Assembly (NCBI RefSeq): GCF_965219885.1
Contig: NZ_CBDCOT010000009.1
Span: 2,294,001-2,358,000, forward strand
Length of the DNA stretch: 64,000 bases
DNA from: Curvivirga sp965219885
Lineage (GTDB): Bacteria > Pseudomonadota > Alphaproteobacteria > UBA8366 > Aestuariispiraceae
Direction: 5' to 3'
The translations under genes were made by a program, and so were the position numbers. Numbering within the stretch: the first letter of the stretch is position 1; the number at the start of each line of letters is the position of its first letter. Positions 26,028-35,501 of the stretch are shown piece by piece. The notes below the pieces were generated by a model, which saw nothing but the letters and a program-made list of their open reading frames with translations, did not search any database and was not told where the DNA came from.

Positions 26028-28715
26028 CTAGCTCGCTTTCTTTGCTGCAGCCTTTTTCGCAGCGGATTTCTTTGCAGCTGATTTCTTAGACGCCTTCTTC
26101 GCAGAAGCCTTCTTAGAGGACACTTTCTTGGATTTCGCTTTTTTGGCTGCAGCTTTCTTTGAAGCACCTTTTTTACTTGGTCCTTTGGCAAGTTTTGCTG
26201 CAATCAATTCCAATGCCTGTTCCAAAGTGATTTCTTCTGGATCAATACCACTTGATTTACTGATAGAGGCATAAGTGCGGCCATGTTGAACATAAGGACC
26301 GAAACGACCAATACCCTGATGAATAGCTTTGCCATCTTCTGGGTGAACACCTAATTCACGCTTGGCATTTGCTTTGCCTTTGTCGCCTGCTTGCGCAATT
26401 ACTTCAACCGCACGGTTCATACCAATGGTCAATATATCATCTTCTTTAGGTAGACTTACGAAAGCTGTGCCATGTTTCAGATAAGGGCCATAGCGACCAA
26501 CACCAGCTTGAACCAAAGCACCTGAATCAGGGTGAGTGCCCAAATCACGAGGCAAGCTTAACAAGCGTAGAGCTAAATCCAAATCCATACCGGATGGCTT
26601 CATTGTTTTTAACAAGGATGCGCGCTTAGGTTTGTCGCCTTTTTTCTCAGCTTCACCTAATTGAACATAAACACCATAAGGACCTTGTTTAAGCGAAACA
26701 ACTTGCCCGCTTTCAGGATCAACACCTAGTTCTTTTGGTAATTCAACAACTTCACCTTCTTCGCCATCGTCGTTGGATGCCATGGAAAGGTTTTTGTTAT
26801 ATTTACATTCCGGATAGTTTGAGCAGGATAAATATGGGCCGTATTTACCAATATTCAATCCCATACGGCCTGTACCGCAGGAAGGGCATTTACGTGCTGC
26901 TTCTGTTGAACCATCTTCATCTTGTTTGAAGAAGTGAACAGCAAGCTCTTTATCCATTGCTTCACGTACTTCCGCATAGGTCAAAGCAAGAGCCGTTTCT
27001 GTTTGACCATGGAAAGGCCCCCAGAATTCACGAAGAACGGCTTTCCATTCTTTTTGGCCATCGGAAATATCATCTAGTTTTTCTTCAAGCGCAGCCGTGA
27101 AGCCATAGTCAACATAGCGTTCAAAGAAAGCTGTTAAGAAACTTGTTACCAAACGACCACGTTCCTGTGGTTGGAAACGGCGTTTATCCAATGTCACATA
27201 ATCACGATCCTGTAAAAGTTTCAGGATGGAAGCATAGGTAGAAGGACGGCCAATGCCTAATTCTTCTAACTTCTTAACCAAACTCGCCTCAGTAAAGCGT
27301 GGCGGTGGTTGGGTGAAATGTTGTTCCGCTGATGCGTCATTTAGAGGTGTCGCATCGCCTTTCTCCATCGGTGGAAGGCGTTTGCTATTCTCATCATCAT
27401 CCGATGGGTCGTCATCTTTACTTTCGGTGTAAAGTGTTAAGAAGCCATCAAATTTCAGTACAGAACCTGTTGCACGTAAAGTAACGCGTCCGTCGCTTGA
27501 TGGAATTACCACTTTCATTTGGTCGAAAACAGCACTTTCCATCTGTGACGCCATGGTGCGTTTCCAGATGAGTTCGTAAAGGCGTAATTGATCATTATCC
27601 AGATAGGCAGCCATTTGCTTTGGATGGCGGGATAGATCTGTTGGACGTACAGCTTCGTGAGCCTCTTGTGCGTTTTTGGCCTTTGTTTTGTATATACGTG
27701 GCGAGTTTGGTAAGTAATTTTCACCAAATTCTTTTTGAATTAAATTACGAGAGGAATTAATCGCTTCCATGCTTAATGTTGTACTATCTGTACGCATGTA
27801 AGTGATCAAACCAACTGTTTCACCACCAATGTCAGTACCTTCATACAGGCGCTGCGCTAGTGTCATTGTCTTGGTCGCACCAAAGCCTAGTTTTCGGCTT
27901 GCTTCTTGTTGCAAGGTGGAGGTTGTGAATGGGGCATAAGGATTACGGCGAACTGTTTTGTTTTCAGTTTCTGAAATCGTATATTGGCCTGCTTTGACTG
28001 CGTTTAGCGCAGCCTCTGCAATTCCTTGATTACCAAGTGATAGTTTATCCAGTTTTTCACCGTCAAAATGTGTGAGGCGTGCTTCAAACGCTTGACCATT
28101 TGGAGCGCTTAATTTTGCCGCGACACTCCAGTATTCATCAGGACGGAAAGCCTCAATCTCTGCTTCGCGATCACAGATAAGGCGTAAGGCAACAGATTGT
28201 ACACGACCTGCAGAGCGAGAGCCTGGAAGCTTACGCCACAACACAGGGGAGATAGAGAAACCTACTAAGTAATCCAAAGCACGACGTGCCATATAGGCAT
28301 CGATTAAGTCCTGATCCAGTTCTCGCGCCTGATCAATCGCAGTAACAATTGCATTCTTGGTGATTTCGTTAAAGACTACACGGCTGACATTTAAATCCTT
28401 AAGGACTTTGCGACGTGCCAATTCTTCTTGTAAATGCCATGAAATTGCTTCCCCTTCGCGGTCGGGGTCAGTCGCAAGCATCAGGTTTTTCGCTGACTTA
28501 CAGGCTTTTGCAATATCGTCCAAGCGCTTTTTAGAGCTGCTATCGACTTGCCATTGCATCGCAAAGTCATTGTCAGGGTCAACGGAACCATCTTTGGAAG
28601 GCAGGTCACGGACATGACCGAACGAGGCCAGAACAGTAAAGTCTGAACCTAGGTATTTATTGATGGTTTTTGCTTTCGCCGGTGATTCTACAATCAGTAC
28701 ATTTTCCGCAGCCAT
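26028..28715 (-). CDS. topA: DNA topoisomerase I
   Basis: TopA relaxes negative supercoils by single-strand passage. From ATG 28715 it has 895 residues. TOPRIM comes first (NVLIVESPAKAKTINKYLG, ATDPDREGEAISWHL). The catalytic tyrosine is in GLITYMRTDSTTLS. A four-cysteine zinc motif follows (CPSCGTGRMGLN, then CSNYPEC), and three topo-C-terminal repeats of the GRYGPYLKHG or GRFGPYVQHG type. The tail beyond residue 840 is made of KKAS/KKAA repeats like histone H1. A TTG at 28736 would add 7 residues; I prefer ATG 28715 by homology. The S41, rnr and topA genes run in one direction. Confidence 0.97.
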   Translation of the reverse strand: MAAENVLIVESPAKAKTINKYLGSDFTVLASFGHVRDLPSKDGSVDPDNDFAMQWQVDSSSKKRLDDIAKACKSAKNLMLATDPDREGEAISWHLQEELARRKVLKDLNVSRVVFNEITKNAIVTAIDQARELDQDLIDAYMARRALDYLVGFSISPVLWRKLPGSRSAGRVQSVALRLICDREAEIEAFRPDEYWSVAAKLSAPNGQAFEARLTHFDGEKLDKLSLGNQGIAEAALNAVKAGQYTISETENKTVRRNPYAPFTTSTLQQEASRKLGFGATKTMTLAQRLYEGTDIGGETVGLITYMRTDSTTLSMEAINSSRNLIQKEFGENYLPNSPRIYKTKAKNAQEAHEAVRPTDLSRHPKQMAAYLDNDQLRLYELIWKRTMASQMESAVFDQMKVVIPSSDGRVTLRATGSVLKFDGFLTLYTESKDDDPSDDDENSKRLPPMEKGDATPLNDASAEQHFTQPPPRFTEASLVKKLEELGIGRPSTYASILKLLQDRDYVTLDKRRFQPQERGRLVTSFLTAFFERYVDYGFTAALEEKLDDISDGQKEWKAVLREFWGPFHGQTETALALTYAEVREAMDKELAVHFFKQDEDGSTEAARKCPSCGTGRMGLNIGKYGPYLSCSNYPECKYNKNLSMASNDDGEEGEVVELPKELGVDPESGQVVSLKQGPYGVYVQLGEAEKKGDKPKRASLLKTMKPSGMDLDLALRLLSLPRDLGTHPDSGALVQAGVGRYGPYLKHGTAFVSLPKEDDILTIGMNRAVEVIAQAGDKGKANAKRELGVHPEDGKAIHQGIGRFGPYVQHGRTYASISKSSGIDPEEITLEQALELIAAKLAKGPSKKGASKKAAAKKAKSKKVSSKKASAKKASKKSAAKKSAAKKAAAKKAS

Positions 28716-28845
28716 GCGCCAGAACAAGCCTTTCAATAGGTAGGTATTGTTTTTCTAATATGTGATTCTCTCAATATGAGGAAGAAGCTACATCTTTGCG
28801 CGATGTAGCATGTCTTGAGGCGGTTTTGCAATGCGGCAATGAAAA

Positions 28846-29946
28846 TTAGTGTAAAGTTTTCCCGATTGAGCCAGAAGATTGGCGCCAATTTTCCAGATAA
28901 GTATCTGCTTTACTTGGGCTGACCTTATTGAAATAGGATACAGCTTTGTTGACCAGTTGACGGTCTTGGTAATCCTCATATTTCTCTGCAAGGAAACGTT
29001 TTAACAAATCACGGAACTGATTCTCGGAAAATCCAATTGCACGTGCAGCAATGGCAACTGTATTAACCTGAGCCACATCAAATACCATTTCGGTGACGGC
29101 AATTGTAAGGCCCGTTGAATAAGCAAATTCAGAAATGAAATCTTGCTGTCCCTGTGTCATTAAGACTTGATATAGTCGATCGGAGATAGATTGTGTAATC
29201 GCCCCGAATAACTTGTCTTTTGGCGGTTGTGACACAGGGGAAGCGTCCACTTCTTCCCCCTCTTGCTGGGCATTTGCAACGGCATCATAGATCGCGGCGT
29301 TCGCCAGTTCTTCGTCAATTTTGTAATTGCGAAGAATAAATTGGCGAGTCGCTTCACCAACCCAAGCAAACATACGTTGGGCAATGCTGTTTGGAATATC
29401 TTTACGACTTAATAGTTTTGTTTGTAATTGCACATTATCCAAAGAACGCTCAACGAGTATATCCATATTCGCATCGGTAATTTGGGCTCCTGGATTTTCT
29501 AGTAGTTTTCCAGAAACCATATCGTCGTTAATTTGGATTAGGGCATTTGTAATCAACGTAGACAGGTTTGGCCTTTCTGCTACAGCCATATGATGGCCAC
29601 GTTGTTTACGATCAATTAAATCGACAAGAAACTCGTCAGTTAATTGTTGAGAATGAACCAGAATAGGATAGGCGACATGAATTGTATCATTGGCGAGGAA
29701 TTCAAGCATATCACTTGGTACATCGTCACGATGGGCAAGATAATCTGCCACATAGCGGCGTACTTCCATTTCAACTTCGCCGATTAATTCACGTAAAATC
29801 TCAAAAGTAAGATGGGTTTCTTCAGGGGTCAGATTCGTATCAGGCTGCAAACACATTTTAGTAATGGAGGCAGCTAAGCCACCTTTACCATCTAACGTGC
29901 GTTGCTGTGCAAGTTGCAGCAGTTTTTCAAAAGATACGTCCGACAT
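28846..29946 (-). CDS. DUF2336 domain protein
   Basis: A 366-residue soluble, mostly helical protein. The N-terminal two thirds match DUF2336: repeated helix pairs such as LTFEILRELIGEVEMEVRRYVADYLAHRDDVPSDML followed by LANDTIHVAYPILVHSQQLTDEFLVDLI, reminiscent of HEAT-like repeats. The C-terminal part (about 240-345) is another helical domain. The family is common in alphaproteobacteria and no function is proven. AAGGGACGC precedes the ATG at 29946. It separates dprA from topA in an otherwise conserved gene order. Confidence 0.8.
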   Translation of the reverse strand: MSDVSFEKLLQLAQQRTLDGKGGLAASITKMCLQPDTNLTPEETHLTFEILRELIGEVEMEVRRYVADYLAHRDDVPSDMLEFLANDTIHVAYPILVHSQQLTDEFLVDLIDRKQRGHHMAVAERPNLSTLITNALIQINDDMVSGKLLENPGAQITDANMDILVERSLDNVQLQTKLLSRKDIPNSIAQRMFAWVGEATRQFILRNYKIDEELANAAIYDAVANAQQEGEEVDASPVSQPPKDKLFGAITQSISDRLYQVLMTQGQQDFISEFAYSTGLTIAVTEMVFDVAQVNTVAIAARAIGFSENQFRDLLKRFLAEKYEDYQDRQLVNKAVSYFNKVSPSKADTYLENWRQSSGSIGKTLH

Positions 29947-30014
29947 GCGTCCCTTATCCTAAATAAGCGTTAAGTAACCTTAATCTTTTATATTATATAA
30001 GGGCACGTGAATCA

Positions 30015-30122
30015 GTGACGTGCGTCACACCTATCACACATTAGTGATTACTTGATTAGATTTTTATTCAGAATCAAGTAAATAGCCCCATAAGTTTTGA
30101 TAATGAATCAAAAAACTGATTC
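30015..30122. repeat. Cluster of short inverted repeats upstream of the DUF2336 gene
   Basis: Between dprA and the DUF2336 gene lie three inverted repeats: GTGACG-TG-CGTCAC (30015-30028), TTACTTGATT with AATCAAGTAA (30048-30057, 30072-30081, perfect 10 base pairs with a 14-base spacer) and GAATCA with TGATTC (30105-30110, 30117-30122). A further partial copy of ATCAAGT is at about 30127. They may be regulator sites for the DUF2336 promoter or part of dprA termination; no T-run supports the latter. Confidence 0.5.
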
Positions 30123-30170
30123 GAGATCAAGTTAAAAGTTAAAAAAAGATTAATTAATCACGCAATTAAT

Positions 30171-31307
30171 TTAAAATGGAATCGCATTGCTTGTTTTGGC
30201 TATTTTGTTACCCGAATGGCGATATAAATGACCTGTAATTTCCAATTCTATGACCAAACAGATGACTTCAGAAGCTGGGGCGTCCATATCACGAATAAGA
30301 TCATCCATTGAAACTGGTTCTGCGCTTAATGCATTAAGGAGTTTACCCCGCCATTTATCCAAATCACATTCTTGTACTTGATTAAGCGGGATTTCGAATG
30401 TGCTATGATTCGCAGGTTCTGATAGATTTGCTTTTTGGGTCTGTAAGGTATTTAAAATATCATCAGGTGTTTCTGTGATTGCAGCACCATGCCGGATTAA
30501 ATCATTACAACCACGTGAACGTGCGTCCATGGGAGAACCGGGAACAGCAAAAACATCTCGACCTTGTTCGTTGGCAAAGCGAGCGGTGATAAGTGAGCCT
30601 GATTTTAAAGCTGCTTCCAATACAAGTATCCCTTCTGATAATCCAGATATAATTCGATTACGATTGGGGAAATGGCGCGCTTGTGGCTTTGATCCCAGTG
30701 GCATTTCTGAGACTAATAATCCTTCGGATTTTAAGCGCGCATATAAATCCGAGTTTTCTTTTGGATAAATAATATCAACACCACCGGCTAACACGGCGAT
30801 TGAGCCTGATTTGATACTGCCTTCATGAGCTGAAGTGTCGATGCCGCGTGCCATGCCCGAAGCGATAGTAAATCCTTCTACCCCTAATACCTCCGCAAAA
30901 CGATGTGCGAGTTTTTTACCATTTAAAGAAGCATTGCGACCTCCAACAATACCGATGATACGCTCTTTTAAAAGATGAGGATTTCCCGTCACGGATATTA
31001 CGGGTGGGGCGGTTTCAGTATTAGATAATGGAAAGGAGTATTCATCACTATTCAAAAAAATAAACTGTCCCCCAAGTTTATCCAATTGATGCCATTCTTT
31101 TTCTGCAGCGGATAAAGGGAAAAGTTTAAACGGCTTCTTTCTTCCTCCTTGTTTGGCGATATCTGGAATGGCTTTTAAAGCTTCCTTAGCTGTTCCATAG
31201 CGTGCGATCAGGTGGCGAAAAGTAATAGGGCCGATATTTTCACTTCGAATGAGACGTAAGCGACTCAGTTTTTCTTCATAACTTAAATTGGTAGTGATGT
31301 TGTTCAT
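30171..31307 (-). CDS. dprA: DNA-processing protein DprA (Smf)
   Basis: DprA binds incoming single-stranded DNA and loads RecA in natural transformation. The 378-residue protein has an N-terminal helical (SAM-like) part, the Rossmann-like DprA core (IIGIVGGRNASLNGKKLA, SGMARGIDTSAHEGSI, AVLAGGVDIIYPKEN, FPNRNRIISGLSEGILVLEAALKSGSLITARFANEQGRDVFAVPGSP) and a C-terminal winged-helix domain (about 310-370, LLNALSAEPVSMDDLIRDM). A GAGGGGGACAGT ribosome site precedes the ATG. dprA follows plsY in the order pyrB-pyrC-plsY-dprA, conserved in alphaproteobacteria. Confidence 0.95.
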   Translation of the reverse strand: MNNITTNLSYEEKLSRLRLIRSENIGPITFRHLIARYGTAKEALKAIPDIAKQGGRKKPFKLFPLSAAEKEWHQLDKLGGQFIFLNSDEYSFPLSNTETAPPVISVTGNPHLLKERIIGIVGGRNASLNGKKLAHRFAEVLGVEGFTIASGMARGIDTSAHEGSIKSGSIAVLAGGVDIIYPKENSDLYARLKSEGLLVSEMPLGSKPQARHFPNRNRIISGLSEGILVLEAALKSGSLITARFANEQGRDVFAVPGSPMDARSRGCNDLIRHGAAITETPDDILNTLQTQKANLSEPANHSTFEIPLNQVQECDLDKWRGKLLNALSAEPVSMDDLIRDMDAPASEVICLVIELEITGHLYRHSGNKIAKTSNAIPF

Positions 31308-31387
31308 ACTGTCCCCCTCAAACTATCTGCTTAGGTAATGAAGGGGAAAGAGCTGTTTTCTATCTCTAAGACCAAGGATGTCTTAGA

Positions 31388-32011
31388 TCAGCTTTCTTTC
31401 TTTTTGGATTTTCCAATTTTTGGTTCTTCGCCTTTTAGGATGCGGACGATGTTTTGATGATGTCTGATCCAGGCTAATATTGCCAATATAGCTGCACCAA
31501 TAGCGACTTCAGGTTTTTGAAAATACCATGCATATATAGGTGCAAGAGCCAACGCCACTAAGGCCGAAAGGGATGAAATACGAAACACCACCGCCATGAT
31601 TAACCAAGTGACAGCTGCCCCTAAGCCAACAGGCCAAGATATCGCAGCGAGAGTACCAAGGGTCGTTGCGACCCCTTTACCGCCTTTGAATTTTAACCAG
31701 ATGGGAAAATTATGACCGACAACGGCAGCTATGCCAGCAATCAGGCCGGCCATTGGCCCTAGTAAATAAGCAAAGGATAGCGCTGCGATGGCGCCTTTGC
31801 CGCTATCTAGTAGTAAGGTTGCCAATGCCAAAGGTTTATTACCAGTACGCAACACATTAGTTGCACCGATGTTTCCGGAACCGATCTTTCGGATATCTCC
31901 ATAGCCACCGATAAATGCCAATACTAAACCAAATGGAATAGAACCTAAAAGATACCCCCCAAGCATAGCTTGCCAGTCCTGACTCCAATCAATCGAGAGC
32001 GTAAAATCCAT
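31388..32011 (-). CDS. plsY: Glycerol-3-phosphate acyltransferase PlsY
   Basis: PlsY transfers the acyl group of acyl-phosphate to glycerol-3-phosphate, the first step of phospholipid synthesis, in the inner membrane. The 207-residue protein has about five transmembrane helices and the three family motifs: GSIPFGLVLA, GSGNIGATNVLRTG and GHNFPIWLKFKGGKGVATTLG. The C-terminal end is short and basic (KIGKSKKKES). It lies 27 bases after pyrC and 80 bases before dprA in a leftward operon. Confidence 0.96.
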   Translation of the reverse strand: MDFTLSIDWSQDWQAMLGGYLLGSIPFGLVLAFIGGYGDIRKIGSGNIGATNVLRTGNKPLALATLLLDSGKGAIAALSFAYLLGPMAGLIAGIAAVVGHNFPIWLKFKGGKGVATTLGTLAAISWPVGLGAAVTWLIMAVVFRISSLSALVALALAPIYAWYFQKPEVAIGAAILAILAWIRHHQNIVRILKGEEPKIGKSKKKES

Positions 32012-32038
32012 AAGGAGTATCCTTTATTGTTTTTCTTA

Positions 32039-33346
32039 TTAAGCAGAAAAGCCCTTGTCTTTATATAAGACACGACCGTCCACAATTGTTGCTTTGACTT
32101 TGCCTTGTACGGGGCGTTTATCAAAGGGGGTATTCTTAGACTTACTTTTAAAGTCACTTTCGCTAATTTGCCATGGTAGATCCGGATCAAATATCACCAG
32201 ATCAGCAGCACCGCCAATTTTTAACTTACCACCAGATAATTTAAGTAGATCAGCTGGCTTATTCGTTAAGCAACCAATGACGTCTAACAAAGATAAATGA
32301 CCATTGTGATATAGCTCTAGAGAAATAGTCAGTAACGTTTCTAGGCCAACAATTCCAAAAGCGGCTTGATTAAATGGTAGGCGTTTTGATTCAGCATCAT
32401 GGGGTGCATGATCACTATTGATGACGTCAATGGTTCCATCTGCAAGTGCTTCCACTACCGCGCGACGATCCATTTCATCTCGTAGAGGCGGGGAAACTTT
32501 TGCAAAGGTACGATAGTCACCAACCGCTGTTTCGTTTAAGGCAAAATAATGCGGCGCCGTTCCGCATGTTACAGGCAAACCTTGGCGTTTTGCCCGGCGA
32601 ATAACATCGATAGATTCACGTGTTGTAATGTTAGCTGCGTGATAACGCGCACCAGTCATCTCAACAAGGCGTAAATCCCGTTCAACCATCATGACTTCCG
32701 AAAGGCGCGGGATGGCAGGTAAGCCAAGACGGCTTGCTAATTCACCGCCATTCATTGCGCCGCTGGATGCAAGGCTAGGTTCTTCTGCATGTTGTACCAA
32801 TAACAAATCGAAGGCAGTAGAATAACTTAAGGCCCGGCGCATGACACCAGCATTGGCAACCGCTTTGGTCGCATCTGTAAATGCAACTGCACCGGCTTCG
32901 CTTAACATACCGAATTCTGTAAGTTCTTTGCCTTCCAGATTTCGGGTAATCGCACCATAAGAATGGATTTTTGTACGCTTTAATTGACGTGCGCGACGTG
33001 CTACGTAACGAACGCCTGCCTCATCATCAATTACTGGATCTGTTTTTGGAAGGGTTACCATCGTAGTAACGCCACCTGCACTTGCGGCATCGGTTGCTGT
33101 TTCATAAGTGCCTTTATGCTCATCACCCGGTTCGCGGATTTGAACACGCATATCAACAAGCCCCGGTGCGAGACAAAGGCCTTTGCAGTCCACAACCTTA
33201 TCAACGGAAGGCGCGCCACTTTTAAACAGGTTTGGGCCAAAGTCCGCAATCACACCATCTTCAACCAGCACAGCACCTGTGGCATCAAGACCGGATGCAG
33301 GATCAAGTAGACGGGCATTCATATAAGCAATACGGGATTGTGCCAT
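32039..33346 (-). CDS. pyrC: Dihydroorotase-like protein, probably non-catalytic partner of PyrB
   Basis: A 435-residue amidohydrolase-fold protein. It aligns along the length with dihydroorotases (CLAPGLVDMRVQIREPGDEHKG, ARYHAANITTRESIDVI, INSDHAPHDAESKR). However, the metal-binding HxH of active enzymes is replaced by Arg67 and Gln69 in DMRVQIREPG. Pseudomonas has an inactive PyrC' of this kind that is needed to assemble aspartate carbamoyltransferase, and other alphaproteobacteria have similar changes. I therefore infer a structural role, with the active enzyme elsewhere in the genome. The gene starts 2 bases after the pyrB stop. Confidence 0.88.
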   Translation of the reverse strand: MAQSRIAYMNARLLDPASGLDATGAVLVEDGVIADFGPNLFKSGAPSVDKVVDCKGLCLAPGLVDMRVQIREPGDEHKGTYETATDAASAGGVTTMVTLPKTDPVIDDEAGVRYVARRARQLKRTKIHSYGAITRNLEGKELTEFGMLSEAGAVAFTDATKAVANAGVMRRALSYSTAFDLLLVQHAEEPSLASSGAMNGGELASRLGLPAIPRLSEVMMVERDLRLVEMTGARYHAANITTRESIDVIRRAKRQGLPVTCGTAPHYFALNETAVGDYRTFAKVSPPLRDEMDRRAVVEALADGTIDVINSDHAPHDAESKRLPFNQAAFGIVGLETLLTISLELYHNGHLSLLDVIGCLTNKPADLLKLSGGKLKIGGAADLVIFDPDLPWQISESDFKSKSKNTPFDKRPVQGKVKATIVDGRVLYKDKGFSA

Positions 33347-33348
33347 GG

Positions 33349-34320
33349 TTATGCCCCTTTCTCTTCGTCTTTAATTTGGATTGGTCGGGTAAGCAGGTCA
33401 AGGCAGGCCATACGTACAGCAACGCCCATTTCTACTTGATCCAAGATAGCTGACCGATCTACATGATCTGCGATATCAGCATCAATCTCTACCCCACGGT
33501 TCATCGGACCGGGATGCATCACCAAAGCGTCGGGTTTTGCATAAGATAGTTTTTCCTGATCCAACCCAAAGAAGCGGAAATATTCACGTGTTGAGGGGAC
33601 ATAGGACCCTTGCATACGTTCAAGTTGAAGACGTAACATCATCACGATGTCACAATCTTTAAGGCCTTCACGCATATCGGTATAAACTTCTACGCCCAAA
33701 CGATCAGAAGCACCCGGTAACAGAGTTGGTGGTGCGACGATACGGACACGTGCACCCATTGTGTGAAGAAGGTGGATGTTGGAACGTGCGACACGGCTAT
33801 GGGCAATATCGCCACAGATTGCAACTGTCAGATTATTTAAGCGTCCAACGCGACGACGGATGGTTAAGGCATCTAAAAGCGCTTGTGTGGGATGTTCATG
33901 CTGTCCATCGCCTGCGTTGATAACAGCGCATTTTACTTTTTCAGAAAGAAGTTTAACCGAACCAGATTCACCGTTTCTGACAACCAGAACGTCTGGATGC
34001 ATGGCATTGAGTGTCATCGCAGTATCAATAAGGGTTTCGCCCTTTTTGATGGAGCTGCTACTTGCCATCATATTAATCACATCGGCGCCAAGACGTTTTC
34101 CTGCCAATTCGAAGGAGGTGCTGGTCCGTGTGGAATTCTCAAAGAAAAGATTAATCACATTCAAGCCATTCATGCGTGTCAGCTTTGGCTTGCGCTGGCG
34201 ATTTCTCTCTGCGTAATGATCTGCGAGATCAAGAATCTGTGTGATGTCTTGAGGCGAAAGTCCCTCTATGCCCAGAAGATGGGGGTGGGGAAATAATGTG
34301 CTGTCATGGATATCAGTCAT
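33349..34320 (-). CDS. pyrB: Aspartate carbamoyltransferase catalytic chain
   Basis: PyrB condenses aspartate and carbamoyl phosphate in pyrimidine synthesis. The 323-residue protein has the carbamoyl phosphate loop FFENSTRTSTSFELAGKRLG, the GDGQHEHPTQALLDALTI segment, GDIAHSRVARSN, and the aspartate loop region LRLQLERMQGS with HPGPMNRGVEI. No pyrI is present, which fits the class that forms a complex with a dihydroorotase-like partner, here the downstream pyrC. TAGGGTG precedes the ATG. It is the first gene of the pyrB-pyrC-plsY-dprA run. Confidence 0.96.
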   Translation of the reverse strand: MTDIHDSTLFPHPHLLGIEGLSPQDITQILDLADHYAERNRQRKPKLTRMNGLNVINLFFENSTRTSTSFELAGKRLGADVINMMASSSSIKKGETLIDTAMTLNAMHPDVLVVRNGESGSVKLLSEKVKCAVINAGDGQHEHPTQALLDALTIRRRVGRLNNLTVAICGDIAHSRVARSNIHLLHTMGARVRIVAPPTLLPGASDRLGVEVYTDMREGLKDCDIVMMLRLQLERMQGSYVPSTREYFRFFGLDQEKLSYAKPDALVMHPGPMNRGVEIDADIADHVDRSAILDQVEMGVAVRMACLDLLTRPIQIKDEEKGA

Positions 34321-34386
34321 TAAAAGTGCACCCTATAAATATTATAGGATTTTGCAAGGAAAATGACTCATCAAAATGATAGTTTT

Positions 34387-35454
34387 TTAATATTCGAATT
34401 CGACGTCCAAAGTCTCGGATGTTGCTCTAGCCTGACAAGTCAAAATTGTACCGCAACTAATTTCATTGGGCGTTAAGGCCTCAGGATTTTCCATTGTGAC
34501 AGTACCTTGTTTTAATTGGGCTTTACAGCTGCCACATAAGCCAGATTGACATGAGTAAGGTGGATCCATCTGGGCATCTTGCATGGCTTCCAATATGGAT
34601 TGTCCTTCAGGCACGTTTAAATACTCAACACGTCCATAGAGGTTCACTTCTACCTGACTATCCATCATTATATCAGATTTTTGACCGGTTCCTGATTTAG
34701 GTGTGAAACTTTCGAAATGGATTCGGGTTTCTGGTATGTCGAGACCCTTTAATGCATTTGTGACATCTTCGTTCATGCTATCCGGCCCACAGATATAATA
34801 TTCTGTATCTTGTGTGTTGGAATGGGATTCCTTAATGAAATCCTGAACAGCAATTGCGTTTATGCGTCCAGAACGCCAAGCATTAAAATCAGATGTTTGA
34901 TTTGGTTCAGAGAGGATATGTTTGATAACAAAACGTCCTGCATATTCTTCTTTCAACTCTTCTAAAGCATCATGAAAGATAATCTGATTTTCGTTTTTAT
35001 TTCCATATAACAAAAAGCATTGAGAATTAGGCTCTTTAGCAAGAATGGTTTTAAACATGGAAAATAAAGGTGTAATTCCGGATCCAGCCCCGAAAAAATA
35101 ATGACATCTTTGGGCATTTGCATCAGGTTCCACAAAGAAATTTCCGTTAGGTGGCGTTATACAAACTTCATCGCCTTCATTCAGTTTGTCATTAATATAG
35201 TTGGAAGCAACGCCGTCTTTTATACGTTTGACCGTTATCGCGAGATGTTCACCAAGCACATGTGAAGAAGAGATCGTATAACTGCGACGAATATCTTGTC
35301 CTTGCGGATCAAATTGCACATTCACATGTTGTCCAGATTTCCAGTGAAACAAAACCGCATATTGGGGATGAATATCAAAGATGATTGTTTTAGCATCCTT
35401 TTCAAGTTCAGACCGTATTTCTTTCACTTTGGATTTAAGGAAGCCGATATTCAT
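34387..35454 (-). CDS. FAD/NAD(P) ferredoxin-reductase-like protein with C-terminal 2Fe-2S domain
   Basis: A 355-residue electron-transfer reductase. The order is FAD-binding barrel (about 10-105, DIRRSYTISSSH is the FAD motif), NAD(P) domain (about 110-235, YFFGAGSGITPLFSMFKTIL and the YYICGPDSMN end) and a plant-type 2Fe-2S ferredoxin at the C terminus with cysteines in YSCQSGLCGSCKA and TCQA. This layout is that of PaaE and the reductases of monooxygenases and desaturases; the partner oxygenase is not nearby. It follows the TetR gene by 47 bases on the same strand, so that regulator probably controls it. Confidence 0.9.
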   Translation of the reverse strand: MNIGFLKSKVKEIRSELEKDAKTIIFDIHPQYAVLFHWKSGQHVNVQFDPQGQDIRRSYTISSSHVLGEHLAITVKRIKDGVASNYINDKLNEGDEVCITPPNGNFFVEPDANAQRCHYFFGAGSGITPLFSMFKTILAKEPNSQCFLLYGNKNENQIIFHDALEELKEEYAGRFVIKHILSEPNQTSDFNAWRSGRINAIAVQDFIKESHSNTQDTEYYICGPDSMNEDVTNALKGLDIPETRIHFESFTPKSGTGQKSDIMMDSQVEVNLYGRVEYLNVPEGQSILEAMQDAQMDPPYSCQSGLCGSCKAQLKQGTVTMENPEALTPNEISCGTILTCQARATSETLDVEFEY

Positions 35455-35501
35455 TTTTAATTTCTCGCAATTTGTTTAATGCGACTAATAAAAGGGATAT
35501 A

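Noticed and set aside
26000..26203. Basic 67-residue frame across the topA/rnr border
   Set aside because: It is the shifted reading of the TopA KKAS-repeat tail and has no independent support.
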